Assembly: GCA_022706765.1 (NCBI GenBank)
Contig: JAKJBX010000002.1
Location: 62,001-126,000, forward strand
Direction: 5' to 3'
From: Bacillota bacterium
Lineage (GTDB): Bacteria; Bacillota; Clostridia; Monoglobales; Firm-18
Length of the DNA stretch: 64,000 bases
In this document: piece by piece, positions 26,638 to 35,865 of the stretch
How positions within the stretch are numbered: position 1 is the first letter of the stretch
How the letters are laid out: every line of letters starts with the position of its first letter
Notes under the pieces: generated by a model
What the model was told of the DNA's origin: nothing
Databases searched by the model: none
Seen by the model: only the letters and a program-made list of their open reading frames with translations
Translations under genes and position numbers: made by a program

Positions 26638-26712
26638 ATGCCATATACGGAACGTGAGCTTTTGGTGAGGCTCATCGCATGCGAGGCTGGCGGCGAGGGC
26701 GAAAACGTATAG
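26638..26712 (+). pseudogene. Fragment of a SleB-type cell-wall hydrolase
   Basis: A 24-codon frame from ATG 26638 reads YTERELLVRLIACEAGGEGE before a stop. This closely resembles the start of the Hydrolase_2 (SleB/CwlJ) catalytic domain, where ELL.RLI..EA.GE includes the catalytic Glu. The rest of the domain (about 100 residues) is missing, and copy D of element R1 follows 23 nt later. Probably a relic of a spore-cortex or cell-wall hydrolase gene. Confidence 0.5.
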
Positions 26713-26735
26713 TTTTTGTCATTGTTGTGCGGTGT

Positions 26736-26830
26736 CTTTCATATGCTATGATATAGCATATGAAAGCAATTGATTCATTTCCTGGCAAAGGATCATGTCA
26801 GCGCACCAAAAAGCTCCACAAGGAATTTTT
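26736..26830 (+). repeat. Dispersed hairpin-core element R1, copy D
   Basis: CTTTCATATGCTAT and ATAGCATATGAAAG form a perfect hairpin (26736-26766). A core variant follows (ATTCATTTCCTGGCAAAGGA, GCGCACC) and a weak AAAAAGCTCC/GGAATTTTT second hairpin. The promoter of the VanW gene starts 4 nt later. Confidence 0.75.
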
Positions 26831-26833
26831 CCG

Positions 26834-26862
26834 TTGACAACGCCGATGCAAACTGTTAAAAT
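26834..26862 (+). promoter_or_regulatory. Promoter of the VanW-apbE-amidohydrolase group
   Basis: TTGACA (26834-26839), a 17-nt spacer and TAAAAT (26857-26862). Confidence 0.7.
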
Positions 26863-26952
26863 AAAATCATCAGATGATAAAAGTGCCTTGCTTGGCTCAC
26901 GTCAGGGCATCCACTACATAATTCTGTGGGCGGAAAGACAACGAGGGTGATT

Positions 26953-28632
26953 ATGCCTGTCATAAAAAGAAAAGTCAGCAGAAAGGTTCCGTATTTATTG
27001 TTAGCCGTGTTGCTGTTTTTTTTCGCTGTCGGCGGCGGTGTGCTGGCGGTTTTTTCAGTCACGCTCGGCAGCGACAAAATCTATAAAGGCGTCACGATCA
27101 CCGGTGTGGATGTCGGCGGTATGACGGTTGACGAAGCGCAGGCGGCGGTCAGCGCCGTGATCGAGCAGGCGATGGGCGACCAAAATATCGACCTGGTGTT
27201 CGGCGGCAGCCGGCATTCCGTCGACCTGACGGGGCGACTGAGCTATGAGGTTTCGACGAACGTTGACATGGCGTATGCCGTCGGGCGCAGCGGTGACTGG
27301 CTCGGCAAGCTTTCGAGCATCTTTTCGCCCAAGCAGGACATTGCTCTGACGATGACGCCGGACGAAAAGTTCATCAGGTCCAAAATACTGACCTTTGCGC
27401 AAACCATCGAACAGGACAAAAGCGCCTTTATGATTGCGGAGGACACCCACACCGTAGAGATAAATCTTGACGGCGCCGTTGTCGTGGATGCGGAGGGGGC
27501 TTGTCAAAAAATCATTGACAACGCTAAAAAGCTGGTCTTTGAGGATGTGACGCTGCCGACCATCGAGGATTATAAGGGTGACGTTTCCCGGCTGCTGCTC
27601 GGCAGGATTAACCGTGAGCCGGAAAACGCCAGCTGCGAAATCATCGGCAACCGTCCCGTCATCACGGATGAAAAGGTCGGCGTGTCGGTTAGCCTTGAGG
27701 ACATTTCGGCGCATATCCAAAAAGGTGAGCGCAGGTTTACCGTGCCGTTTACGCCGGCGCAGCCCGAGGTGACGAGGAAGTCGCTTGAAGCCTCCATGTT
27801 CACCGATGTGTTGGGCGAATTCACCACCGCATACAACGAATCTAATGCGGGAAGGACGAAGAACGTCGTCCTTTCGGCACAAAAAATAAACGGTGCGGTC
27901 ATTGCCTCGGGGGATAATTTTTCCTTTAATCGCATTGTTGGCGAGCGCACCTATGCCAAGGGCTATGCGGATGCGAACGTCTATGTCGGCGGGCGCATTG
28001 AGCAGGGCGTGGGCGGCGGTATCTGCCAGGTGGTCTCCACCCTGTATTCCGCACAACTCTACGCCGACTTGCAGACCGTATCGCGCCAAAACCACCAGTT
28101 CACGGTGTCCTACCTCCCGCTTGGGCAGGATGCGACAGTTGCATGGGCGTCCATCGACTATGTGTTTAAAAACAGCACGAGCTACCCTATAAAAATCGTG
28201 GCGGTGACAGGCGGCGGCAAGCTCACCATCAGGATTGTCGGCACCAAGCCGGATAAAGAGCGCACTGTCAAGATCATCACCCAAACCATCTCTGTCAGCC
28301 AGCCGAAGGAAATCGTTCAACATTCATCCGCCCTGCCGGCGGGCAAGACGGTGGTCGACCAGCCGGGACAGACCGGTGCGGTCGTCGATACTTATAAGGC
28401 GTATTACCGAAACGGTGTGGAGGAGGAGCGTGTCTTTATCCACAGAAGCACCTACCATGCCATGAACCGCATGGTCACGAAAAGCTCCGCCGCCGCACCG
28501 GATACCGCAACCGGCACCCCTGCCGGGGAGACCGACCCGCCCGAACCTGTCACGGAAATTGAGCCGCCCGACAATGCAAATCAGAGCGGAGCAACCGTGC
28601 CTGACGAGTTTACGTCGGACAACGGACTGTAA
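26953..28632 (+). CDS. VanW family membrane-anchored protein with C-terminal G5-like domain
   Basis: The 559-residue protein has an N-terminal TM anchor (residues ~9-35) followed by peptidoglycan-binding-4 type repeats (YKGVTITGVDVGGMTVDEAQAAV) and a VanW domain (GRTKNVVLSAQKINGAVIASGDNFSFN ... GGGICQVVSTLY). Near the C terminus are a G5-like segment and a Pro/Thr-rich tail. VanW occurs in vancomycin-resistance clusters and widely in Clostridia, but its activity is unknown. It probably acts on the cell wall outside the membrane. The start at 26953 has GAGGGTG upstream. apbE follows after 20 nt. Confidence 0.85.
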   Translation: MPVIKRKVSRKVPYLLLAVLLFFFAVGGGVLAVFSVTLGSDKIYKGVTITGVDVGGMTVDEAQAAVSAVIEQAMGDQNIDLVFGGSRHSVDLTGRLSYEVSTNVDMAYAVGRSGDWLGKLSSIFSPKQDIALTMTPDEKFIRSKILTFAQTIEQDKSAFMIAEDTHTVEINLDGAVVVDAEGACQKIIDNAKKLVFEDVTLPTIEDYKGDVSRLLLGRINREPENASCEIIGNRPVITDEKVGVSVSLEDISAHIQKGERRFTVPFTPAQPEVTRKSLEASMFTDVLGEFTTAYNESNAGRTKNVVLSAQKINGAVIASGDNFSFNRIVGERTYAKGYADANVYVGGRIEQGVGGGICQVVSTLYSAQLYADLQTVSRQNHQFTVSYLPLGQDATVAWASIDYVFKNSTSYPIKIVAVTGGGKLTIRIVGTKPDKERTVKIITQTISVSQPKEIVQHSSALPAGKTVVDQPGQTGAVVDTYKAYYRNGVEEERVFIHRSTYHAMNRMVTKSSAAAPDTATGTPAGETDPPEPVTEIEPPDNANQSGATVPDEFTSDNGL

Positions 28633-28652
28633 ACCTAACAAAGGAGAAAACT

Positions 28653-29618
28653 ATGCGTAAATTATTAAAACCCCTGATCATCGTTGTCGTGGTGCTGACC
28701 TTGGCGGTTGCGGCTTATATCCGCGAAACGGGGAGCGTTTCTAAAACCGGCTTTGCCCTCGACACCGTGATCACCGTTTCGGCAAACGGTAAAAACGCTA
28801 AAGCGGCGGTTGATGCGGCGATGCGGCGGATCACTGAGATTGAAAAGCGCATCACGGCGTATTCGCCCGATTCCGACCTTGCCACCGGCGTGCTGACCAA
28901 CGACGCCAAGAAGGTCATCGCAAGGGGCATCTATTTCGGGTATGCGTCAAACGGCTTGTTCGACATTACCATAAAGCCGGTTATCGATCTTTGGGGCATC
29001 AATACGGATACACCGAGGGTCCCGTCGGATGATGAGATCCAAGAGGCGCTTGCGCTGGTGGATTATCACAAGATTGCCATCATGCAGGACAAGCTGATCC
29101 TGCCGCAGGGCATGGCGATCGACCTGGGCGGCATCGGCAAGGGTTATGCTGCGGATGAGGCGGCGCAGGTACTGAGGGATAGCGGCATCAAGGACGCCGT
29201 TATCGACCTCGGCGGCAATATCGTGGTGCTGGGCACCAAAAAAATCGGCATACAAAATCCGAGCAGCGGCGTAACGGGCGACTATATGGGTACTATTAAG
29301 GTGACTGATCGAGCCGTGGTGACCTCGGGCAGCTATGAACGCAATTTCACGCAGGACGGAAACCTGTATCACCATATATTTGACCCCCTGTCGGGCAAGC
29401 CGGCTGACAGCGGTCTTGTGAGCGTCACGGTCATCGGCGAAAACGCACAGGACGCCGACGCCATCTCGACCATTATCTTTATTATGGGCGCAAGTGAGGG
29501 TCTGGCATTTGCTGAAAAGATGGGTGTCGAGGCAATGGTCATCGACAGCCGGAGCATGGTTATGACAACCGGAGGCTTTGGTCTGACCATCACAAATACT
29601 GCGTTCCAAGAGGTGTAA
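28653..29618 (+). CDS. apbE: FAD:protein FMN transferase
   Basis: The 321-residue exported flavin transferase attaches FMN to a Thr/Ser of target proteins (e.g. RnfD/G, NqrB/C, fumarate reductases). It has an N-terminal membrane anchor (residues 5-24). Motifs are GFALDTVITV, AIDLGGIGKGYAADEA, ggNIVVLG, TSGSYERNF and HHIFDPLSGKPAD, with DADAISTIIFIMG near the end. AAAGGAG precedes ATG 28653. Its target is not visible in this window. Confidence 0.94.
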   Translation: MRKLLKPLIIVVVVLTLAVAAYIRETGSVSKTGFALDTVITVSANGKNAKAAVDAAMRRITEIEKRITAYSPDSDLATGVLTNDAKKVIARGIYFGYASNGLFDITIKPVIDLWGINTDTPRVPSDDEIQEALALVDYHKIAIMQDKLILPQGMAIDLGGIGKGYAADEAAQVLRDSGIKDAVIDLGGNIVVLGTKKIGIQNPSSGVTGDYMGTIKVTDRAVVTSGSYERNFTQDGNLYHHIFDPLSGKPADSGLVSVTVIGENAQDADAISTIIFIMGASEGLAFAEKMGVEAMVIDSRSMVMTTGGFGLTITNTAFQEV

Positions 29619-29622
29619 GGCA

Positions 29623-30780
29623 ATGCTTATTAAGAATGCTAAAATCCTGACGATGCATGAGGGGCAGACCTTTGAAAACGGCTATATACTCATTGAGGGC
29701 GGCAAAATTTCAGAGATCGGGGATATGCGGGACGCACCGCAGGACGGCGACAACGTCGACGCGCAGGGTGGCTATGTCATACCGGGGCTGATCGACGCCC
29801 ACTGCCACCTCGGTATATTCGGCGACAGCATGGGCTTTGAGGGCAGCGACGGCAACGAGGACGCAAGCCCTGTTACGCCGCACCTTCGGGCGATCGATGC
29901 GATCAACCCGATGGACAGGTGCTTCGGGGAAGCCCGCGCGGGCGGCGTCACCACGGTGGTGACGGGGCCGGGCAGCGCCAATATCCTCGGCGGTCAGATG
30001 GCGGCAATCAAAACCTGCGGAATACGTATCGACGATATGATTGTCAAAGCGCCATGCGCCATGAAGTGTGCGCTTGGCGAGAACCCCAAAATGCATCACG
30101 GTAAAAGCCAACGCTCCCCCGTCACCAGGATGGCGACGGCTGCGCTGCTGCGGGAGGCACTCAGCGCCGCCATGAGCTACCACGAACAGGTGCTGGACTT
30201 AACGGTGGAAAATCCTCCGGCCGACCTTAAAAACGAAGCGCTGCTGGGCGTATTGAAAGGTGCTGTGCCGCTGCATGTCCATGCCCACAGGGCGGACGAT
30301 ATTTTTACTGCTCTGCGCATCGCAGGGGAATACGGCGTCGGGGTTAAAATCGTTCACGCGACCGACGGTCACCTGATTGCGGACATCCTTGCGAAGGAGG
30401 GGGTCGACGTGATGGTCGGACCGCTCATCAGTATCCGCAGCAAGCCCGAAATGCAGGGTCTTATCCCTGAAACGGCGGCAATCCTCGAACGTGCGGGCGT
30501 GCGCCTTGCGATTACCACCGACCATCCCGAGGTACCCGTCGACCACCTGTTGTTGTGTATGCGCCTTGCGGTGAAAAGCGGCATGTCTGAAGCGGGTGCG
30601 CTGCGTGCCGTCACCTGCGACGCTGCGGCGATTGCAGGCATTGGTAACAGGGTCGGAAGGCTCCAAAAGGGCTATGACGCCGACATGGTGATATTAGACA
30701 ACCATCCGCTTGACTTTCATGCAAAAATACGCATGACAATCATCAATGGAGTAAAAGTGTACAAAGATATTGCTCGATAA
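29623..30780 (+). CDS. Amidohydrolase family protein (imidazolonepropionase-like)
   Basis: The 385-residue metal-dependent hydrolase has PGLIDAHCHLGIFGD (HxH metal motif), VPLHVHAHRADDIFTAL and ITTDHPEVPVD (metal Asp), plus the family ending GRLQKGYDADMVILDNHPLD. The fold is the TIM-barrel amidohydrolase. The substrate cannot be predicted; imidazolonepropionase-related amidohydrolases act on varied cyclic amides and dipeptides. It lies 4 nt after apbE and is likely in the same operon. Confidence 0.85.
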   Translation: MLIKNAKILTMHEGQTFENGYILIEGGKISEIGDMRDAPQDGDNVDAQGGYVIPGLIDAHCHLGIFGDSMGFEGSDGNEDASPVTPHLRAIDAINPMDRCFGEARAGGVTTVVTGPGSANILGGQMAAIKTCGIRIDDMIVKAPCAMKCALGENPKMHHGKSQRSPVTRMATAALLREALSAAMSYHEQVLDLTVENPPADLKNEALLGVLKGAVPLHVHAHRADDIFTALRIAGEYGVGVKIVHATDGHLIADILAKEGVDVMVGPLISIRSKPEMQGLIPETAAILERAGVRLAITTDHPEVPVDHLLLCMRLAVKSGMSEAGALRAVTCDAAAIAGIGNRVGRLQKGYDADMVILDNHPLDFHAKIRMTIINGVKVYKDIAR

Positions 30781-30820
30781 TTGTAGGATATTTCAAATTT
30801 ATCTTATTTAAAAAAAACAC

Positions 30821-30849
30821 TTGAAAACCTTTGTAATGCAGAGTATAAT
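30821..30849 (+). promoter_or_regulatory. Promoter of the dockerin-cohesin cluster
   Basis: TTGAAA (30821-30826), a 17-nt spacer and TATAAT (30844-30849), about 215 nt upstream of the dockerin gene, leaving a long leader. Confidence 0.7.
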
Positions 30850-31064
30850 ATAAGTGTGTTATTGTATGGGGTGTAAGTTGTGTGTGTGTGTCAGTTGCCC
30901 GTACTGTAATATGGAGCTTGAAAATGTCAGCTTGATTTGTTCCCGTTGATAGCCAGTTTTGCAGCGGGCAGATTTGTGCTGAATGGCTTTTCATTCTATG
31001 CGATTGGGGAGCGATAGTTAAAAAACAGTATTTTCAAAACACATTTTTGAAAGGGGAAACGAAA

Positions 31065-31691
31065 ATGGTAAGAACGAAATTGTCCATGCTTTTAGCAATG
31101 GCGGCGGTCGTAATAGGTCTGTTGGCAATTATGTCTGTTTCCGCGTTTGCAGCCAGCGTTGACATCACTAATGTCACCGTGTCTGAACCGGATAGTGAGG
31201 GTCTTCGCGAAGTAACCGTTACCTATACGGCGACAGATATTGACGGGGATGTCACGATCCTTGCGGTCCCGGGCGTAGGCGACACAATGCCCACACCCAC
31301 GGACGACAACATTATCTACATAGACCAGCAGCCGGCAACCGAAACCAGCTTTACGTTTTTGGTTGACGACAGCGCGTTTGACGAAGTAACAGCCCCCAAG
31401 CTTTTTGTAAAGGTTGGCGGAACCGATGTTGAAGACCCCGACGAGTTGATCGAAGATATTTTCGGTATCGTTATTTACGGTGACGTAAACGGTGATGGTG
31501 ATGTTAATGCCGCAGATGCAAGCCTGGTACTCCAACACTTTGTCGGTTCAATCACTCCATTTACTGGTAATGTTTTTCTTGCGGCGGACGTAAACAATGA
31601 TGGCGATGTTAATGCCGCAGATGCCAGCTTGATTTTGCAGTACTTTGTCGGCAGCATCACGAAATTCCCGGTTGAAGAACTTCCGCAATAA
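31065..31691 (+). CDS. Secreted protein with C-terminal type I-like dockerin
   Basis: The 208-residue protein has a signal peptide (~1-29, ending SVSAFAA), a ~100-residue beta-type domain of unknown family, and a duplicated dockerin with F-hand calcium loops: DVNGDGDVNAADASLVLQHFVG and DVNNDGDVNAADASLILQYFVG. Dockerins bind cohesins, and two cohesin genes follow directly, which suggests that this protein is a resident of the encoded complex. No catalytic domain is evident. AAAGGGGA precedes ATG 31065. Confidence 0.88.
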   Translation: MVRTKLSMLLAMAAVVIGLLAIMSVSAFAASVDITNVTVSEPDSEGLREVTVTYTATDIDGDVTILAVPGVGDTMPTPTDDNIIYIDQQPATETSFTFLVDDSAFDEVTAPKLFVKVGGTDVEDPDELIEDIFGIVIYGDVNGDGDVNAADASLVLQHFVGSITPFTGNVFLAADVNNDGDVNAADASLILQYFVGSITKFPVEELPQ

Positions 31692-31749
31692 CAGTTAGCG
31701 GTTGGCTTTTCGGCAAATTGACTGTAACATTATTTAAGGAGGAATTAAT

Positions 31750-34287
31750 TTGAAAAAAACATTGAAAAGTGTTTTGTCGCTGACACTGGCTGTTGCGATG
31801 ATTTTCTCATTGTCAATGATCAGCGTCAGTGCGGCAAGCACGGCGCATAACGTTGCCATTGCATTGTCCTCGACGACAGGCGAAGCTGGCGACACGGTGA
31901 CTGTATCTTTGACGATTGACGGCACGGCAAAAATCAGTGGTTTGAGTTATAAGCTCAGTTATGACCCAGCGGTATTTGAAGTTGATACCACAGAAGTGGG
32001 CAGCGGTCTAAGCAAGCGCCCGACTTATGTTGATGGGACATGGTTTAATGACGCACGCTTGGGCGAAATTATGCTATTTGGTTATTTAGGCAAGCCGACA
32101 ATCAATGTCAATGAAGTAACCGGTAAGATTGGTGTTGCTTCTGCAGCCAGTGAAGGCGTTCCTGTTGCCGATAACGAAGAAGGCGCTTTAATCGGTAAAT
32201 TTACTCTAAAAGTTAAAGCAGGTGCAGCATCAGGTAATTCAAGCATTTCTTTAACAGAAGCAACAACAATTGATATTGGTGAAACTGCAACCGCAGCTAT
32301 TGTAGCCGCACCTGTAACCTACACCGTTACAGGCGGTTCACCGACGACCTACACCTTGACCGCAGGCACGGCGACTAACGGTTCGCTTTCGTTTGACCCG
32401 CCGGGCGGCACATATAATGAAAATACCGTGGTTACAGTAACGGCTACGGCTGACTCCGGTTACGAATTTGTAGCGTTCACAGGTGCTTCGACATCGACGA
32501 CAAACCCTGTGCAGATCACGATGGACGGTAACAAGACCATCGGCGCAACATTTGAACTGATTCCGCCGACAACCTACACCTTGACCGCAGGCACGGCGAC
32601 CAACGGTTCGCTTTCGTTTGACCCGCCGGGCGGCACATATGAAGCAGGCACAGTGGTTACGGTAACGGCTACCGCTGACCTCGGCTACACATTTGTAGCG
32701 TTCACAGGCGCGTCGACATCATCGACAAACCCCGTACAGATCACAATGGACGGCAACAAGACCATCGGCGCAACATTTGAACTGATTCCGCCGACAACCT
32801 ACACATTAACCGCAGGCACGGCGACCAACGGTTCGCTTTCGTTTGACCCGCCGGGCGGCACATATGAAGCAGGCACAGTGGTTACGGTAACGGCTACGGC
32901 TGACGCCGGCTACGCATTTGTAGCGTTCACAGGCGCGTCGACATCAACGACAAACCCCGTACAGATCACAATGGACGGCAACAAGACCATCGGTGCGGAA
33001 TTTGCACTGCTTCCGCCGACGCTCTATTCGGTAACGTATGACTTGAACGGTGGCACAGGCACAGCGCCCACACAGGCAAGCCTTGAAGCGGGTCAGAGCT
33101 TTACCGTTGCGGACGTAACAGATATAACAGCTCCGGGTGGATTTGAGTTTAAAGAATGGAACACAGTTGTCGACGGTAGCGGCACAGCATATGCACCGGG
33201 CAGCACCTTTACGGTCGACGCCGCAAATGTGACGCTCTATGCAATTTGGCAGCTGATTCTGACGACCGACCCGACAGTTGCACTGGGTTCGGTAACCGGC
33301 TATACAGGCACAGTTGTATCAATTCCTGTATCCGTAATGAATGTTCCGGCTGGTGTTGATTCCATCAACTTCAGCGTGGAATTCGACAGTGCAGTATTTG
33401 AATTTGACAGTGTTGCGCTCAGCGCAAAGCTCAATGAGAGTGGCATAAGCAACGATGCGGACAGCGTAGCTGTTGCGACGCTTGTTAAAGACGACGAAAC
33501 AATCGCTGATAACGACGTCATTGCAACCGTTAAGCTGAAAGTTAAATCAACTGCGGCGCTGGGCGCCACCTCCGTATCGCTCTACAATGTATACTTTGGT
33601 ACGGATGCAGTAACAAGCCTTATCGCTTCAACAGTAACTGTTCAGGAGAGCACAGATCCGAATCTTCCGGCAGCACTGACTGCAGTTGCAAATTACGTAG
33701 CTGCACCGTACACAACGCTTGCGGAAATCGCAATTGCGGAAGGTTTGGAAGCTGCTGCACGCACTGCAATCGCTGCACTGGATAGCGTTGCGTCGGCGGA
33801 TCAGATTACTGCGCTCACAGCAGAGGTTAATGCGCAAGCAGCTTTGGTTGCCGCTGCAAAGACTCAACTGTTGTTGAAGAAAGCAGCACTTGAAAACATC
33901 AATAGCGGCACCTTTACGGCGAGCGACCTTGGGACCCTTGGCGTTGCTAACGTAGATGACAACAAGGTTAACGCGTACAAGGTTGCGGTTGCCGCAGCAC
34001 AGTATTACAATAATGCTGACTTGACGGCGGACGACTTGCAGATAATCATCGACGCTGCCAATGCGGTTACAGACGCTGAGCTCGGTAATGTTGACGGCGT
34101 AGGCAAGGTCTTGGCGGCTGACGCAAAGAAAGCAAAAGAACACGGTCTGTACAAAAGATCAAGAACTGGTCTTGCATTGGAAGAATTTGTGAAAGAGGCT
34201 GTCAGATCAGACGTTGACAAGAGCGGTATGATTGATGGCTCCGACATCACGGCGATACTTCTCTTATCCGCGCAAGATAACCTGTAA
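31750..34287 (+). CDS. Secreted scaffold with two cohesin-like domains and InlB-type repeats
   Basis: The 845-residue exported protein starts at TTG 31750 (GGAGG upstream), with a signal peptide at 1-30. Predicted domains: cohesin 1 (~34-195, SGLSYKLSYDPAVFEVD), three nearly identical 75-residue InlB B-like repeats (~198-425), a Listeria-Bacteroides-type repeat (~427-500, YDLNGGTGTAP), cohesin 2 (~505-640, INFSVEFDSAVFEFDS), a helical region, and at the end a half-dockerin-like loop DVDKSGMIDGSDITAILLL. It looks like a small scaffoldin that could dock dockerin proteins and itself bind another cohesin. Cohesin assignment is by pattern, not by alignment. Confidence 0.78.
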   Translation: MKKTLKSVLSLTLAVAMIFSLSMISVSAASTAHNVAIALSSTTGEAGDTVTVSLTIDGTAKISGLSYKLSYDPAVFEVDTTEVGSGLSKRPTYVDGTWFNDARLGEIMLFGYLGKPTINVNEVTGKIGVASAASEGVPVADNEEGALIGKFTLKVKAGAASGNSSISLTEATTIDIGETATAAIVAAPVTYTVTGGSPTTYTLTAGTATNGSLSFDPPGGTYNENTVVTVTATADSGYEFVAFTGASTSTTNPVQITMDGNKTIGATFELIPPTTYTLTAGTATNGSLSFDPPGGTYEAGTVVTVTATADLGYTFVAFTGASTSSTNPVQITMDGNKTIGATFELIPPTTYTLTAGTATNGSLSFDPPGGTYEAGTVVTVTATADAGYAFVAFTGASTSTTNPVQITMDGNKTIGAEFALLPPTLYSVTYDLNGGTGTAPTQASLEAGQSFTVADVTDITAPGGFEFKEWNTVVDGSGTAYAPGSTFTVDAANVTLYAIWQLILTTDPTVALGSVTGYTGTVVSIPVSVMNVPAGVDSINFSVEFDSAVFEFDSVALSAKLNESGISNDADSVAVATLVKDDETIADNDVIATVKLKVKSTAALGATSVSLYNVYFGTDAVTSLIASTVTVQESTDPNLPAALTAVANYVAAPYTTLAEIAIAEGLEAAARTAIAALDSVASADQITALTAEVNAQAALVAAAKTQLLLKKAALENINSGTFTASDLGTLGVANVDDNKVNAYKVAVAAAQYYNNADLTADDLQIIIDAANAVTDAELGNVDGVGKVLAADAKKAKEHGLYKRSRTGLALEEFVKEAVRSDVDKSGMIDGSDITAILLLSAQDNL

Positions 34288-34303
34288 GACAATTGTATAA
34301 CTC

Positions 34304-34339
34304 ATTAAAGAGGGCAAGTTGCGATTTGCCCTCTTTAAT
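34304..34339 (+). terminator. Terminator after the scaffold gene
   Basis: ATTAAAGAGGGCAA and TTGCCCTCTTTAAT form a hairpin with A- and T-rich flanks. Confidence 0.75.
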
Positions 34340-34386
34340 TCATTTGATTGTGACAAAATGCACCACAAAGGAGATGTGATTAGGAT

Positions 34387-35619
34387 ATGTTTGTGAAAAG
34401 CAAAAAAATTCTTTGTGTTATGGTTGTAATGCTGATGATGGCTTCAATGATGACTGCTTTTTCGGCTGATGAGAATTTGGAGATGCGTGCGAATGTATCA
34501 AAGGCTTCCGTAACGCGGGGAAACACGGTGAAAATTGACGTTGTGCTTGACAATACCGATGGTGAGTTGTTCAACTTAGCGAACGCTACATTTGAATTCA
34601 GCTTTGACACCTCCGCTTTCACGGTTTCGGATGTTGAGTGCGATCCGAAAGGCGAGCTTAGAGAATTGGAGCTTGACTGGTCGAATGATGATGATGATTA
34701 TCTGATTTCTAGAGGAAGAATAATCGTAATGGGTGGTGACGTCTCAGAGGAGGCTGTTGTTATCAGCAAGAACATTCAATATCCCGTGACGCTTGCAACG
34801 GTAACCTTAGCTGTAAAAAGCAATGCGCCGTTAGGCACATATAATTTTGTGTTCAATCGGGCAGCCAAATTAACAAAACTTGTCGACGGCAATCTTATTT
34901 CTATAAACAATTATAAATTCAAAGACGGCAGCGTCGATGTTGTCAGCTCCGGTTCTAATTCTCAGTCGAGCGTAAGGACATCGCCGTCACCTTCACCCTC
35001 GCCGTCGCCATCGGTGTCACCCTCACCGGTTCCGTCAACACCTCCGCCTACATCAAAGCCCATTTATGAAAAATTCACCGACCTTAAAGGTTTTGAATGG
35101 GCGTATAATGCGATTGACGGTTTGGTCAAGCTTGACATCATCAGCGGCGTCACTGACACGACTTATGAACCGGGCAGAAGTATCACCCGTGCAGAGTTCA
35201 GCAAGCTGATCGTCAAGACCTTTGCTCTGAGCGAATTGGACGAAACCAAGACGTTTTCTGACATCAAAAAGACCGACTGGTTCTATGAGACGGTGCTCAT
35301 TGCCGCAAAAGCCGGCATAGTTGCAGGCTATGAAGACGGCAGCTTCAAGCCGGACGCAAACATCACCCGTGAGGAGATGGCGGCGATGCTGGTGCGTGCA
35401 TTTAAGAACGCAGGCGTTGACGTGCCGGCTGCTGACCTGACATTTGCCGATGCGGATGAGGTTAGCGACTGGGCAAAAACGTATGTCGCCTCGCTTGCCA
35501 AGATGGGCATTGTTTCCGGCAGAGGTAATAATATGTTTGCACCGAAAGAAAACTTGACACGTGCCGAAGCGGCACAGGTTCTGTTTGTGTCCTTCGGGCA
35601 GGTTCTGCTCAAAAGATAA
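34387..35619 (+). CDS. Cohesin-like protein anchored by SLH domains
   Basis: The 410-residue exported protein has a signal peptide (~1-27), a single cohesin-like domain (~33-190, LANATFEFSFDTSAFTV), a Pro/Ser linker of PSPSPS repeats (~197-230) and three SLH domains (~232-410, e.g. RSITRAEFSKLIVKTF, NITREEMAAMLVRAF, NLTRAEAAQVLFVSF). SLH domains bind pyruvylated secondary cell-wall polymer, so the cohesin is displayed on the cell surface. This is the classic anchoring-scaffoldin layout of cellulosomal clostridia, in minimal form. Confidence 0.85.
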   Translation: MFVKSKKILCVMVVMLMMASMMTAFSADENLEMRANVSKASVTRGNTVKIDVVLDNTDGELFNLANATFEFSFDTSAFTVSDVECDPKGELRELELDWSNDDDDYLISRGRIIVMGGDVSEEAVVISKNIQYPVTLATVTLAVKSNAPLGTYNFVFNRAAKLTKLVDGNLISINNYKFKDGSVDVVSSGSNSQSSVRTSPSPSPSPSPSVSPSPVPSTPPPTSKPIYEKFTDLKGFEWAYNAIDGLVKLDIISGVTDTTYEPGRSITRAEFSKLIVKTFALSELDETKTFSDIKKTDWFYETVLIAAKAGIVAGYEDGSFKPDANITREEMAAMLVRAFKNAGVDVPAADLTFADADEVSDWAKTYVASLAKMGIVSGRGNNMFAPKENLTRAEAAQVLFVSFGQVLLKR

Positions 35620-35636
35620 TTTCCTAAAAGCCATTA

Positions 35637-35668
35637 AAGACAGTGCAAAAATTGCACTGTCTTTTTTA
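35637..35668 (+). terminator. Terminator after the SLH-cohesin gene
   Basis: AAAGACAGTGCAA AAA TTGCACTGTCTTT with a T-run. It abuts copy E of element R1. Confidence 0.85.
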
Positions 35669-35778
35669 TATGATGGGAAATAGATATTTCCCATCATATA
35701 AAAACAATGAATTCATTCCTTGGCAAAGGCTTTCGGCTACGCACCTAAAATGATGCACCCAATAAAACGGTGCGTGTA
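35664..35778 (+). repeat. Dispersed hairpin-core element R1, copy E
   Basis: TATATGATGGGAAATA and TATTTCCCATCATATA form a perfect hairpin. It is followed by the best-preserved core (AATTCATTCCTTGGCAAAGG, TTTCGGCTACGCACC) and a GCACC/GGTGC second hairpin. Confidence 0.8.
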
Positions 35779-35829
35779 TGTTTGAGACTGACGCCCGGAT
35801 TTTGACAAACTTGTTGGCCATAAAATGTG

Positions 35830-35858
35830 TTGACAATTATATACAAATGATATATAAT
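35830..35858 (+). promoter_or_regulatory. Promoter of the znuACB-zur operon
   Basis: TTGACA (35830-35835), a 17-nt spacer and TATAAT (35853-35858), a near-consensus sigma-A promoter. Confidence 0.85.
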
Positions 35859-35865
35859 ACATCTA

